Shown: positions 52,948 through 62,427, counted from the first letter of the stretch. The stretch: DNA of 64,000 bases from Dyella_B humi (GCF_044904605.1 NZ_JADIKI010000021.1:186001-250000); one strand, 5' to 3'. The notes: generated by a model from the sequence alone, not told the origin. Numbers and translations are program-made.

Positions 52948-54017
52948 GCGAGTCGATCATGATGCCCTCCACGACGCCCTACGTCGAACATTCCAGCACG
53001 TCGAACATCACGACGAACGCACGCGTGATGCTAAGCATGATGCTGGTCGCGGCGGCCTTCCTATTTAGTGATCTGGTGGTCGGTCTGCGCAGCATCGACG
53101 TGGGTACCGATACCTATGTCTATGAGGAGGTTTATCGCGAACTGCGCGGCGGCCCGATCGAAACACGTTTCGAGCCCGGTTTCCTGCTGGTTACGCGCCT
53201 GCTTAGCATCTTGGGCTTCAGCGTCGAGACCTACCAGTGCGTGCTATTCGGCCTGCTGCTGTTGATGGTGGTGCTGGCGGCGCGCCACTATTTCAATTAC
53301 CTGGGCAGCACGCGCGGGTATATGACGTTCCTCATCGCAGGCGTGATGTTCCTGTTCATATCGCCGATGTTCGTGAACGCATCGATCAACGCGGTGCGGC
53401 AAGGGTTGGCCGCGCTGCCGGTGTTCACCGCCTTGCTGGCCTTCCATCAACGCCAGTGGCGCACGTTCTTCATTTATGGCGTGATCGCTACCTGCTTCCA
53501 CTACTCGTCCCTGCTCTATCTCGCTTTCGCGCCACTGCTGCTGGTCAACCTCAAGCTGCTGCGTATTGCCGCCTTGCTGGCCTTCATCGCGTATTGCACG
53601 GGCGTGACGATGATCGTGGTGCGCGCAGCCGTACCCGCGCTTTACAACGCCGTGATGGATTACAGCCTCGGCGCCAAGTACAAGTCCGGTGTGCGCCTCG
53701 ACTTCGCGGTATTTTCAATCTTCTGGTATGCGCTCCCGTTCATGATGTCCGGACTGGTGCGCAAACCGTTCAATACGCGCCTGAAGGACAGCACGGCAGT
53801 CTACCTGGTCATGTTGCTGCCGTTCTTTGCGGTTGGATGGGGCAACTTCTCCAATCGTTTCCTGCTGTCGTCCTATATGGCGATATCGCTAATGGTCGCA
53901 GCGATCTTTTTCCATAGCCGTCTATCGATACTGCGCAACCCCATATTGTTGCGTGGTGGCCTGGTGGTTTCCTGTGCTGTTTTCTATTACTACGTGGCCA
54001 ATCAGGTGCTTGTATGA
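52944..54017 (+). CDS. EpsG/Wzy-type polysaccharide polymerase
   Basis: A 357-residue protein with about ten membrane segments. The combination of YEEVYRELRGGPIETRFEPG, then FSVETYQCVLF and VNASINAVRQGLAALPVFTA is characteristic of the EpsG family (a Wzy-like polymerase group). The protein likely joins repeat units on the periplasmic face. Its ATG overlaps the GT2 stop and its stop overlaps the next gene, so all are translated in coupled fashion. Confidence 0.87.
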   Translation: MSESIMMPSTTPYVEHSSTSNITTNARVMLSMMLVAAAFLFSDLVVGLRSIDVGTDTYVYEEVYRELRGGPIETRFEPGFLLVTRLLSILGFSVETYQCVLFGLLLLMVVLAARHYFNYLGSTRGYMTFLIAGVMFLFISPMFVNASINAVRQGLAALPVFTALLAFHQRQWRTFFIYGVIATCFHYSSLLYLAFAPLLLVNLKLLRIAALLAFIAYCTGVTMIVVRAAVPALYNAVMDYSLGAKYKSGVRLDFAVFSIFWYALPFMMSGLVRKPFNTRLKDSTAVYLVMLLPFFAVGWGNFSNRFLLSSYMAISLMVAAIFFHSRLSILRNPILLRGGLVVSCAVFYYYVANQVLV

Positions 54018-55507
54018 GCGCATCGCTGAGCGAGTACTCCAACACGGCGTTTGAAACCGTGAGGCGAATTCAGATCAATACGTCGCCCAATGCCGGAGAA
54101 GTGGATTTATCGCCGCTCATCGATCATGCCCAGGACTTCGCATCACTCGACCTGGTCTCGATCGCGGACATCCTTCGCAATGCCTTCGTCTATCCACCGC
54201 ATACCATCTACCGCGACGTGAAGATCGCTGCGACGGGTTTCGACCCGGCGCAGGATCTGCACGACAATCCACGCTTCCACTTTCCCTTCCAGCACGCGCT
54301 GGCGCCATCGCGCCCATCCGCCGATGCGGTGGATGACGATAAGCTGCTGCACACCTATCACCACCTGCTATGCGACGCGGTCGCGCGCAGCACCGCCGGC
54401 ATGCGCTCGCCATGGCTGCTGCAGAGCGGTGGCAAGGATTCCACTTCCATGGCGATCGCGCTGGCTGATGTGCGCCCCGATAGCACCTGCCTTACTTACC
54501 TGGGCGGCAAGGAGGAAGACGAAGTTGCCTCGGCGCGCTTCGTGGCGCGGCAGCTTGGGCTTCGCCACGAAGTGCTGGTATGCGATCCCCGCCGCGCCTA
54601 CGACCGCTACCTGGCGGTGCTGCCGCGCATACCGCTGCTCAGCGCGGATTTCGCTGCGCTGTCGTACGTGGATCTGGCTACCGAAGTGAGCTTGGAACAA
54701 GGCGACGGCATGATCGATGCGCTGGGCTCGGATCAATATTTCGGTGTACCGCTGCATCGGCAAGACTACATACTGGCGATGCTGGCGCGCGGCCTGCGCC
54801 TGCCTCAGAGCATCTTCCAATCACCCCTGGTTAGCCGCAGCTTCAAACTGTGTTTTGCGCTAGCCACCTTGCAAATGGGCGAGTTCGAGCGCTACTTCCC
54901 CGGCTCACGTTTCAGTGACGTCGAGGTCGATACGCTCTTTGGCTGGACCATTTCGACGTGCTCGCAACGCCGCATGGAGACTTTCCATGCCGACATCGCC
55001 GCCGCGGCTTCCGCCGAAGCCGTGCGCCGGATTTCACTGGTGGTTGGCGAATCGGCGCACTTAGCCAAAGGCATGAATGCCGCCCACGCGCTGTCGCTGC
55101 GGTTGGCCTATCCGTATGCCGATCCGCAATTCCGCGACTGGATCTTCCATCACGTGCCCAGTGAGCGCCTGATCGGCCCGGGCGGCGTGAACAAGGTGCT
55201 GATGCGCCAGTACATCGGCCGCCGCTTCCAGCAATTGCCCTACGTGCAAGCCAAGGGCTGCTTCCGCTTCGATCTGCGCGGTCTCGCCCGGCAGCGCTTC
55301 GACCAGATTTACGCCTTTGCCCAGCAGACGCAGATGCTGCTGCCCGGTGCGCCGCACTGGCTGGAAACGCATCGCAATCGCCTGGACAACAAATATTTCG
55401 CGTCCAAGTTCTACTTGCTCGCCATGATTTTGCCGTGGCTGTTGAGCCGCATGCATCCGACCACGGCTTCCGAAAACGTCACCGTCGACGAAAAGGTGAC
55501 GTCATGA
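54014..55507 (+). CDS. Asparagine-synthetase-like PP-loop ligase lacking the glutaminase domain (copy 1)
   Basis: A 497-residue protein homologous to the C-terminal synthetase domain of class B asparagine synthetases. The pyrophosphatase loop SGGKDS is at 138-143 and the second ATP/substrate motif GSDQYFG at 238-244 (SDExFGG in AsnB). The N-terminal residues 48-75 (VSIADILRNAFVYPPHTIYR) correspond to the linker before that domain, and only about 45 residues precede it, so the Ntn glutaminase domain with its catalytic Cys is absent. The enzyme should adenylate a carboxylate and join it to an amine or free ammonia. In this setting a uronic acid or acyl substituent of the polysaccharide is a possible target. 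No such reaction is proven. Confidence 0.85.
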   Translation: MSASLSEYSNTAFETVRRIQINTSPNAGEVDLSPLIDHAQDFASLDLVSIADILRNAFVYPPHTIYRDVKIAATGFDPAQDLHDNPRFHFPFQHALAPSRPSADAVDDDKLLHTYHHLLCDAVARSTAGMRSPWLLQSGGKDSTSMAIALADVRPDSTCLTYLGGKEEDEVASARFVARQLGLRHEVLVCDPRRAYDRYLAVLPRIPLLSADFAALSYVDLATEVSLEQGDGMIDALGSDQYFGVPLHRQDYILAMLARGLRLPQSIFQSPLVSRSFKLCFALATLQMGEFERYFPGSRFSDVEVDTLFGWTISTCSQRRMETFHADIAAAASAEAVRRISLVVGESAHLAKGMNAAHALSLRLAYPYADPQFRDWIFHHVPSERLIGPGGVNKVLMRQYIGRRFQQLPYVQAKGCFRFDLRGLARQRFDQIYAFAQQTQMLLPGAPHWLETHRNRLDNKYFASKFYLLAMILPWLLSRMHPTTASENVTVDEKVTS

Positions 55508-55686
55508 CAGGGAAGATAAAACACAGGCAAGTACATGTGTCCGCCAGCGTTCGAACCTCGATCGCTGCGACGCCGCCACTCATTAAGCTCCGTTCCGCGC
55601 TTTTGCGCCATCCATGGTTGAAGCGGAAAAAGCTTCACGGCCGCCTACGCAGGCATCTGCTGCCGCGCCACGCACCCGGTGATTTT
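55508..55686 (+). other. 179-bp spacer between the tandem synthetase-like genes
   Basis: An ATG at 55504 overlaps the previous stop (ATGA) and is in frame with copy 2, so a form with a 61-residue basic N-terminal extension is possible. The extension is not related to copy 1, whereas the ATG at 55687 gives a gap-free alignment, so I treat this piece as a probable non-coding spacer. Confidence 0.5.
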
Positions 55687-57174
55687 ATGACATCCGCCAT
55701 GCTTCCCAAGAAAAAACACGATACGTTCGCACGATCGCACATCCAGCTCCACACAGCGCCCTGTCAGGACAAAGTGGACTTCTCTCCGCTCGATGAGCTC
55801 GAGCGTGGTGAAGCCTCACTTGATCCGGTATCGATTGCTGACCTGCTGCGAAATACGTTCGTCTATCCACCGCACTCCATCTATCGGAACGTAAAGGTTG
55901 CCGCATCAGGTTTCGACCCGACGCAGGACATGCATGACAACCCACGATTCCATTACCCATTTCAGTCGGCTCTTGCGACGTCGCGACCAGCTTCCGACGC
56001 CGTCGACGACGATGACCTGATACGGACCTATCACCGCCTGCTGTGCGAGTCGGTGGCACGCGCAACCGCAGAGATGCACGCGCCCTGGTTCTTTCAGAGC
56101 GGCGGCAAAGATTCCACCTCGACGGCGATCGCGCTTGCCGACGTGCGGCCAGATACGACCTGCCTGACGTACCTGGGGGGCAAGGAAGAAAACGAAATCG
56201 CTTCGGCACGCTTCGTCGCCAAGCAGCTGGGCCTGCGCCATGAAGCTCTGGTGTGCGATCCGGGCCGTGCCTATGATCGCTACATCGCGCTATTGCCGCG
56301 CATGCCGTTGCTCACGTCAGATTTTGCCGCCGTGTCCTACGCGGATATGGTGACGGAAGTGGGTGTGCGCCGCGGCGACGGCATCATCGATGCAGTGGGT
56401 GCCGATCAGTATTTCGGCACGCCCTTGCACGCCAAGGAACGCATACTCGGATGGCTGGCGCGCGGATGGCGCCTGCCACGGAGCATCCTCGAATCGCGAC
56501 TGGTGAGCCGCAGCTTCAAGCTTTGCTTTGTGTTGGCCACATTGCAGATGGACCGCTTCGAGCGCTACTTCCCCGGCTCGCGCTTCAGCGACGCTGACGT
56601 GGATGCTTTATTCGGCTGGAATATTTCGGCTCAATCACGGCAACGACTGGAGACATACCGCGTCGACATTGCCCAGGTGGATTCGGCCGAAGCCGAACGC
56701 CGTATTTCGATGATCATCGTCGAATCCGCGCACGTGCTCAAAGGCATTTACACGTCGAAAGCGGCATCACTGCCGCTGGCTCTTCCCTATTGCGACGAAC
56801 GGCTGCGCGACTGGATCTTCCATGAAGTTCCGAACGACCGCCTGATTGGCCCGGGCGGTGTGAACAAGGTGCTGATGCGCCGGTATATTGCCCAGCACTT
56901 CCAGGAACTGCCGTACGTGAAGGCCAAGGGCTGCTTCCGTTTCGACCTGCGTGGTCTGGCCAAGCAGCGCTTCGACCAGGTGTATGCCTTCGCCGAACAG
57001 ACACGCAGCTTGTTGCCTGGAGCGCCGCAATGGCTGGAGGCGCATCGCGACCGGCTGAACAGCAAATACTTCGCCTCCAAGTTCTACCTACTCGCCGTCA
57101 CGTTGCCATGGCTGCTGAACCGCATGCATAGCGTGTCCCATTCGACCACTCGCGCCGAGGAACGCGTGTCATGA
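55687..57174 (+). CDS. Asparagine-synthetase-like PP-loop ligase lacking the glutaminase domain (copy 2)
   Basis: A 495-residue paralogue of the upstream gene. Both align from residue 1 without gaps through at least residue 150, with SGGKDS at 138-143 and GADQYFG at 238-244 in place of GSDQYFG. The start at 55687 is fixed by this alignment. The last 60 residues (KYFASKFYLLAVTLPWLLNR) also match. Tandem retention of both suggests distinct substrates or a heteromer. The stop overlaps the next beta-helix gene by 4 bp. As with copy 1, no glutaminase domain is present. Confidence 0.85.
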   Translation: MTSAMLPKKKHDTFARSHIQLHTAPCQDKVDFSPLDELERGEASLDPVSIADLLRNTFVYPPHSIYRNVKVAASGFDPTQDMHDNPRFHYPFQSALATSRPASDAVDDDDLIRTYHRLLCESVARATAEMHAPWFFQSGGKDSTSTAIALADVRPDTTCLTYLGGKEENEIASARFVAKQLGLRHEALVCDPGRAYDRYIALLPRMPLLTSDFAAVSYADMVTEVGVRRGDGIIDAVGADQYFGTPLHAKERILGWLARGWRLPRSILESRLVSRSFKLCFVLATLQMDRFERYFPGSRFSDADVDALFGWNISAQSRQRLETYRVDIAQVDSAEAERRISMIIVESAHVLKGIYTSKAASLPLALPYCDERLRDWIFHEVPNDRLIGPGGVNKVLMRRYIAQHFQELPYVKAKGCFRFDLRGLAKQRFDQVYAFAEQTRSLLPGAPQWLEAHRDRLNSKYFASKFYLLAVTLPWLLNRMHSVSHSTTRAEERVS

Positions 57175-58301
57175 GTAAAAAACGTTTCGACTCCATTTCC
57201 GCCACGCGTCGCGATTTTCTGCGCCATTCATTGCTGATCTTGCCGCCCATCGCCTTGTCGGCGTCGCTATTTCCTCGCACAGCTTGGGCTTGGCAGAGTA
57301 CGGGCGGAACGGTGATCAACGTTCGCGACAAGGGCGCCAAGGGCGACGGCGTGCACGACGATACGTCCGCCTTCCAGGCGGCGGTCGACGCTCTGCCGGG
57401 CGGCGGCACCGTGACAGTTCCACCTGGCAATTACATTATCGACGCCATGCGCGCCGTCAACTTGCGTTCCAACATGCTGCTGCAGTTGGCACCGGATGCC
57501 ACGCTCACCGCCATTCCCAACAACTCGCCACGCTCGCACGTGATCAAGGTCTGGAGTGCGAACAACGTGCGCATTACGGGCGGACGCATCGTGGGCGAGC
57601 GCGGCAACCATACCGGCAGCGGCGGCGAATGGGGCTATGGGCTCAACATCCAGGCATCGAACCATGTGCATGTTTCGGACATGCACATCTCCGAATGCTG
57701 GGGCGACGGTATCTGGATCGGTGGAATCGGACATTTCAACGCGGTGCCATCCAGGGACGTGGTCATCGATCGAGTGATCTCCACCCACAATCGCCGGCAA
57801 GGGCTTTCCATCGGGCCGGTGGATGGCGTGGTTATCATGAACTCCACCTTCAGCGGCAGCGATGGCACCAAACCGATGTCAGGCATCGATATTGAACCGC
57901 AAGCGCAGGGCCTCGCGCGCAACATCACCATCGATCACTGCATCATCAGCGGCAATCAAGGCACCGGCATGGAGATTCACTACAACGTCAGCAATGTCAC
58001 GATCAAGAACTGCACGTTCCAGGGCAACCAGGGCTATGGCCTGCTGACCGTGGACAGTCCGTCGCAGCTCACCATCCTCAACAACGTGTTCACCGGGAAC
58101 GGGCTGGTCGGCCTGGTGATTGCTGGCCAGACAAGCCATGTCAAAGCCAGCGGCAATACGCTGTCTGGCAACAGCGCCCGCTATGCACGGCGCGTGGCCG
58201 CAGCGCTTGCCTCCCCCAATGCGGATGCGCAGAAGCGCGAGCTGCGGGTGGACCCCGGCACCAGTGACGTCTCGATAACGGGCAGCAATTTTTCGCAATG
58301 A
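57171..58301 (+). CDS. Exported right-handed beta-helix protein 1 (pectate-lyase superfamily)
   Basis: A 376-residue protein with a twin-arginine signal (SATRRDFLRHSLLILPPIAL). The N-terminal INVRDKGAKGDGVHDDTSAF and the repeated N-x-x-I-x-x-C/N-x-F turns mark the parallel beta-helix fold of pectate lyase_3-type enzymes. A conserved block of all three paralogues is NRRQGLSIGP followed by NSTFSGSDGT and SGIDIEPQ. The fold is used by polysaccharide lyases, hydrolases and C5-epimerases. It overlaps the synthetase-like copy 2 gene, so it may act on the same polymer outside the cytoplasm. The catalytic residues cannot be named with certainty. Confidence 0.85.
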   Translation: MSKKRFDSISATRRDFLRHSLLILPPIALSASLFPRTAWAWQSTGGTVINVRDKGAKGDGVHDDTSAFQAAVDALPGGGTVTVPPGNYIIDAMRAVNLRSNMLLQLAPDATLTAIPNNSPRSHVIKVWSANNVRITGGRIVGERGNHTGSGGEWGYGLNIQASNHVHVSDMHISECWGDGIWIGGIGHFNAVPSRDVVIDRVISTHNRRQGLSIGPVDGVVIMNSTFSGSDGTKPMSGIDIEPQAQGLARNITIDHCIISGNQGTGMEIHYNVSNVTIKNCTFQGNQGYGLLTVDSPSQLTILNNVFTGNGLVGLVIAGQTSHVKASGNTLSGNSARYARRVAAALASPNADAQKRELRVDPGTSDVSITGSNFSQ

Positions 58302-58525
58302 TCAAGGACGAATGGTTCGTGCGCCATTCCGAGAGAGAAAGCTCGCGATAGAGACATGAATGTGCTCGGCTTCGAGGAAGGAGGAATTCATATCGCCCTT
58401 AAGCAAAAGGCGGAACTTCGGCTCCGCATCCAAGTTCACGTTTCATCTGATCGTCCCTGATTCAGAGCGCTAAGTTGCACGCAAGGCTTTCGTACCAAAC
58501 ACATCTGCCAAATGGAGCGCGTGTC

Positions 58526-59659
58526 ATGAATAGCTACCCTCTGCTTACCCCTGTTCCTATTTCCGGCCTAGGCATTCATTTCCGAGGCGACGTAGCCACA
58601 CCTATCGTCAACGTGCGCGACAAGGGCGCCAAGGGTGATGGCAAAACGAATGATACGGCTGCATTTCAGGCGGCCGTGGATGACGTTCCGCTCACCGGCG
58701 GCACCGTGATCGTGCCGCGCGGCGACTACCGGATCGATGTAACCAAGGCGATCGTTCTGCATTCGAACATGTTGTTCTTGATGGATCCCGCCGCGACGCT
58801 GGCCGCGATCCCCACCGATAGCGGGCGTTATTGGGTAATCAAAGTGTGGGAAGTCGACAACGTGCGTATCGTGGGTGGCACTATCGTGGGCGAACGGACC
58901 GGACACCAGGGCACCACCGGCGAACAGGGATACGGCATCAACATCCAGTCGTCGACCAATGTCATGGTCAGCGACATAAATATCCGCAACTGTTGGGGTG
59001 ACGGCATGTGGATCGGCGCGCTTGGAGCGGATGGCCAAGCCGTACCGGCGGTCAACGTGATGGTCAACCGCGTGGTATCCACCAACAATCGTCGCCAGGG
59101 CCTTTCCATCGGACCGGCGGAAAACGTCGTGATCATGAATTCCACCTTCAGCGGCAGCGACGGCACCAATCCGAAGGCGGGCATCGACATCGAACCGCAG
59201 CGTCAAGGCTTTACACGAAACATCACCATTAGCCATTGCATCATGACTCGCAATCGCGGCTGCGGCATGGAGGTACATGGCAATGTGATCGGTCTGTCGG
59301 TAGACAACTGTGTATTCAACGACAACTTTGGCTATGGCGTGTTGACCAATGAAGAACACGACATGAATGAAAAGGAGCCCACCGGGCTTACCTTTTCCAA
59401 TAACACGTTCACACGCAATGGATTGGTGGGCGCGCTCATCGCCGGTCACAGCAATTATGTGCACATTGCTCACAACACCATGGTCGGCAATGGTTTCCGC
59501 TATCCGCTCAATCCAGGCGACGATCCGGACAGGGACTGGTGGACGCGGCACGACGCCGGGATCAGCGCGCCGGGCGATGCGGAGCACTCGGTCGAGCCGG
59601 AACTGCTCATCCGCGAAGCCGCCAGCAACGTGACCGTCAGGGACAATACGTTTACGTAA
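58526..59659 (+). CDS. Right-handed beta-helix protein 2, no signal peptide
   Basis: A 377-residue paralogue of protein 1: PIVNVRDKGAKGDGKTNDTA, NNRRQGLSIGPAENVVIMNS and AGIDIEPQRQGFTRNITISH. Unlike the other two copies no leader is visible; it starts MNSYPLLTPVPISGLGIHFR and so appears cytoplasmic, or the signal-bearing part was lost from the region just upstream (58302-58525), which has no other gene. The start has GGAG eight bases upstream. C-terminally it carries a longer, charged segment (GDDPDRDWWTRHDAGIS). Confidence 0.8.
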   Translation: MNSYPLLTPVPISGLGIHFRGDVATPIVNVRDKGAKGDGKTNDTAAFQAAVDDVPLTGGTVIVPRGDYRIDVTKAIVLHSNMLFLMDPAATLAAIPTDSGRYWVIKVWEVDNVRIVGGTIVGERTGHQGTTGEQGYGINIQSSTNVMVSDINIRNCWGDGMWIGALGADGQAVPAVNVMVNRVVSTNNRRQGLSIGPAENVVIMNSTFSGSDGTNPKAGIDIEPQRQGFTRNITISHCIMTRNRGCGMEVHGNVIGLSVDNCVFNDNFGYGVLTNEEHDMNEKEPTGLTFSNNTFTRNGLVGALIAGHSNYVHIAHNTMVGNGFRYPLNPGDDPDRDWWTRHDAGISAPGDAEHSVEPELLIREAASNVTVRDNTFT

Positions 59660-59752
59660 AAACCACTTCCGCACTGACACCCTGCATCTGGTGGTCGGAC
59701 AACATGCTCCTCACCACGCCATAGCTGCCCTTCCCTCGTTGTGGATGACTGC

Positions 59753-60928
59753 ATGAAATTCGCCTTCTTCGCCAACACCGATTGGTATCTCTACAATTTT
59801 CGCCTGTCGACGGCGCTTCGATTACGCAACGATGGGCACGAAGTGGTGATGATTTCGCCGCCCGGTAATTTCGGCGACCGTTTTGCCGCACATGGGTGTC
59901 GCTGGATACCGCTGGTGTCGATGGATCGCGCCAGTCTCAATCCCCTGCGTGAAGCGGTGACCCTGTATCAGCTGACGCGCGTGCTACGGCATAAGCGACC
60001 CGACCTGCTGCACAACTTCACGTTGAAGTGCGCGATCTACGGAGCGATCGCCGCACGCCTCGCACGCGTGCCAGCCACCGTGAACGCGGTGGCTGGCATG
60101 GGCTATGTATTCACCAGCGACACGCTCAAGGCGCGCACACTCCGTCCGTTGGTCAAAGCGCTGCTGCACACGGCGCTCGACAATGAGCGCTCCCTGCTTG
60201 TGCTGCAAAATCCCGACGACGCCAGCGCTTTCGGGAACACGGGACTAATCGCACCGGACAAGATCCGCGTTATCCGAAGCTCCGGCGTCAATACGTCGCG
60301 CTTTCAGCCGCCGAAACGCTTTCCCAATCGGCACGAACGTCTGCGCGTGTTGCTAGCTGCGCGGTTGCTACGCGAAAAAGGCATCCATGAATTCGTCGAT
60401 GCCTCAGCGTTGCTGCGCGCGTGGGGACGCGACGTGGAGTTCATTCTTGCCGGCACACCGGACCCGGGTAATCCGCACTCGGTCAACCAGGAACAGGTGC
60501 AGCAATGGGCGGATGCCGGCCTTGTGCGCTGGCTCGGTCACGTCGACGATATGCCCGGTCTTCTCAAAACGGTTCATGTCATGGCATTGCCAAGCTATTA
60601 CCGCGAAGGTGTGCCGAAATCACTGATAGAAGGTGCCGCGTGCGGACTTGCACTCATCACTACCGACATGCCCGGTTGCCGCGAAGTAGTGACGAACGAT
60701 GGGGTCGATGGGTTGTGCGTGGAACCGCGCAATGCTCGTGCACTGGCCGATTGTATTATCCGATTGGATGACGATCGCGAACTGCTCTTGCAGCTCGGCC
60801 ATCATGCGCGCCAGAAAGCGTTGCGGGATTTCGACGAACGCCTGGTCATACAGAGGACACTGGACGTGTATACAGAGCTTATGAATCCTTTGAACGGCCC
60901 TAGCGGTGCGGTTCGATTCATGCCTTGA
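59753..60928 (+). CDS. GT4 family glycosyltransferase
   Basis: A 391-residue GT-B transferase beginning MKFAFFANTDWYLYNFRLST. Family blocks: VNAVAGMGYVFTS, VIRSSGVNTSRFQPP, LLAARLLREKGIHEFVDASA and the nucleotide-sugar site SYYREGVPKSLIEGAACGLA, with Glu in the E-x7-E position. It most resembles capsule/O-antigen type transferases that add a retaining linkage. It is separated from the beta-helix genes by about 95 bp and lies within the same exopolysaccharide locus. A GTG 12 bp upstream is an alternative start. Confidence 0.9.
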   Translation: MKFAFFANTDWYLYNFRLSTALRLRNDGHEVVMISPPGNFGDRFAAHGCRWIPLVSMDRASLNPLREAVTLYQLTRVLRHKRPDLLHNFTLKCAIYGAIAARLARVPATVNAVAGMGYVFTSDTLKARTLRPLVKALLHTALDNERSLLVLQNPDDASAFGNTGLIAPDKIRVIRSSGVNTSRFQPPKRFPNRHERLRVLLAARLLREKGIHEFVDASALLRAWGRDVEFILAGTPDPGNPHSVNQEQVQQWADAGLVRWLGHVDDMPGLLKTVHVMALPSYYREGVPKSLIEGAACGLALITTDMPGCREVVTNDGVDGLCVEPRNARALADCIIRLDDDRELLLQLGHHARQKALRDFDERLVIQRTLDVYTELMNPLNGPSGAVRFMP

Positions 60929-61127
60929 CTACCTCCGTCAAGCGCATCTTTGACACGATCCAATACGTTCAACCTTTATGAATAGACGTCCATACGTCTA
61001 TTTACCTTTCGCATGGATAAAAAAACTCCGCGTCGACGCGAAAGCATACAGCAAACGTTGTACACAAGTCGTAATTTTGACGAATGTGAATCAAGACACA
61101 AATTCACATTTGCATTTTCACGTGTGA
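60929..61127 (+). promoter_or_regulatory. A+T-rich leader of beta-helix protein 3
   Basis: A 199-bp spacer with lower G+C than its surroundings and several TTCAC/GTGAA motifs (for example ATTCACATTTGCATTTTCAC at about 61100). It probably contains an independent promoter for the beta-helix 3 gene. No terminator for the GT4 gene was seen. Confidence 0.45.
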
Positions 61128-62372
61128 ATGACTCACCTTACCCGCACCGTTGACAAAAAAGAGGCTTTTTCAAAGGTGAAAAGTGAGTCAGTGCTGAAAT
61201 GCATGCAGGGGATTTCCCTCACATACCTGAACGTATCCACTCCACGTTATTTTAACTTCACATCTCGCCGCAAGCTGTTGTCGACGATCGCCGCTTCTCT
61301 TGCGCTATCAGCAGTAGCTCTGCCGGCTTCTGCAACTGAATGGTGGAATGCAACGCCACCTCAATCGATCGGTTCCACCGTACTCAACGTCCACAACTTC
61401 GGAGCCTCAGGTAATGGCGTGATGGACGACACCGCCGCTATCCAGGCTGCCATCGATGCGCTGCCCTCCAGCGGCGGCACGATCGTGGTGCCGGATGGCA
61501 CATACATGATCAATGCAGTCACGGGCATCAGCTTGCGCTCACACACGCGCCTGTCGTTGTCCAGCTCCACATATCTCAAGGCCATTCCGAACAGCTCGGA
61601 TCGCTACAATGTCGTGAAAGCATGGAAGGTCAACAACGTCGAGATCGTCGGCGGCCATATTTTTGGTGAGCGCAGCAAGCACCACGGCTCCGCTGGCGAA
61701 TGGGGCTATTGCATCAATATCTCAGGCTCGAGCAATGTGTATGTGCACAATGTCTCTGTCGCCGATAGCTGGGGAGACGGCATATTGGTCGGCGGTTCCG
61801 GTTGGGGCAGCAAAATGGTGCCTTCGAACTACGTAACGCTGAACGGCGTCACGGGGACCAACAATCGACGCCAGGGCCTGACGATTACGCCGTCCAACAA
61901 AGTGTACGTCGTCAACAGCAGCTTCACGGGCTCCAATGGTACCTATCCGCAGGCCGGTGTCGACATCGAGCCGCAGACGCAGGGCAATGTCTCGCAGGTA
62001 CGCCTGGAAAACACCACTCTGTCGAACAACGCCGGCAACGGACTCGAAGTGCACAACAACGTGAACGGCCTGTCGCTCTACAAAGTGACCGCCCAGAACA
62101 ACAAGGGTTTCGGCGTGTACACCGGTGACCCGACCAATGTGTCAATCACGAACAGCGACCTAAGTGAGAACTATCTGTTCGGTGTGAGCATTTCGGCCAG
62201 CACCAGCTACGTGACCATTGCCAACAACACGATCGAGTGGAACGGCGACACCTGGTTCTATGATCATGGCGTGTCCATCTACACGGAGGGCTGGTCGCCG
62301 CGCGACATCTCGATCGCCAGCACCGCACGATATGTCACGCAGTATGGCAATACGATATCACCGCAAAGATAG
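61128..62372 (+). CDS. Exported right-handed beta-helix protein 3
   Basis: A protein of up to 414 residues with a Tat-like signal (FTSRRKLLSTIAASLALSAV), mature from ATEWW. The beta-helix part matches the paralogues: VLNVHNFGASGNGVMDDTAA, TNNRRQGLTITPSNKVYVVN and AGVDIEPQTQGNVSQVRLEN. It is more diverged than 1 and 2 and lacks their DKGAKGDG string. The true start is uncertain (61128 or 61203); the leader before the twin arginine is long either way. It is followed by a Rho-independent terminator, so it ends a transcription unit. Function as for protein 1. Confidence 0.8.
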   Translation: MTHLTRTVDKKEAFSKVKSESVLKCMQGISLTYLNVSTPRYFNFTSRRKLLSTIAASLALSAVALPASATEWWNATPPQSIGSTVLNVHNFGASGNGVMDDTAAIQAAIDALPSSGGTIVVPDGTYMINAVTGISLRSHTRLSLSSSTYLKAIPNSSDRYNVVKAWKVNNVEIVGGHIFGERSKHHGSAGEWGYCINISGSSNVYVHNVSVADSWGDGILVGGSGWGSKMVPSNYVTLNGVTGTNNRRQGLTITPSNKVYVVNSSFTGSNGTYPQAGVDIEPQTQGNVSQVRLENTTLSNNAGNGLEVHNNVNGLSLYKVTAQNNKGFGVYTGDPTNVSITNSDLSENYLFGVSISASTSYVTIANNTIEWNGDTWFYDHGVSIYTEGWSPRDISIASTARYVTQYGNTISPQR

Positions 62373-62400
62373 TCGAAATTTTTATCGTGATTAAGTCAAA

Positions 62401-62427
62401 ACCCTCTCCTTCGGGAGAGGGTTTTTT
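62401..62427 (+). terminator. Rho-independent terminator after beta-helix protein 3
   Basis: A 9-bp perfect stem ACCCTCTCC/GGAGAGGGT with a TTCG tetraloop is followed by six T residues, 28 bp after the stop codon. Confidence 0.92.
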
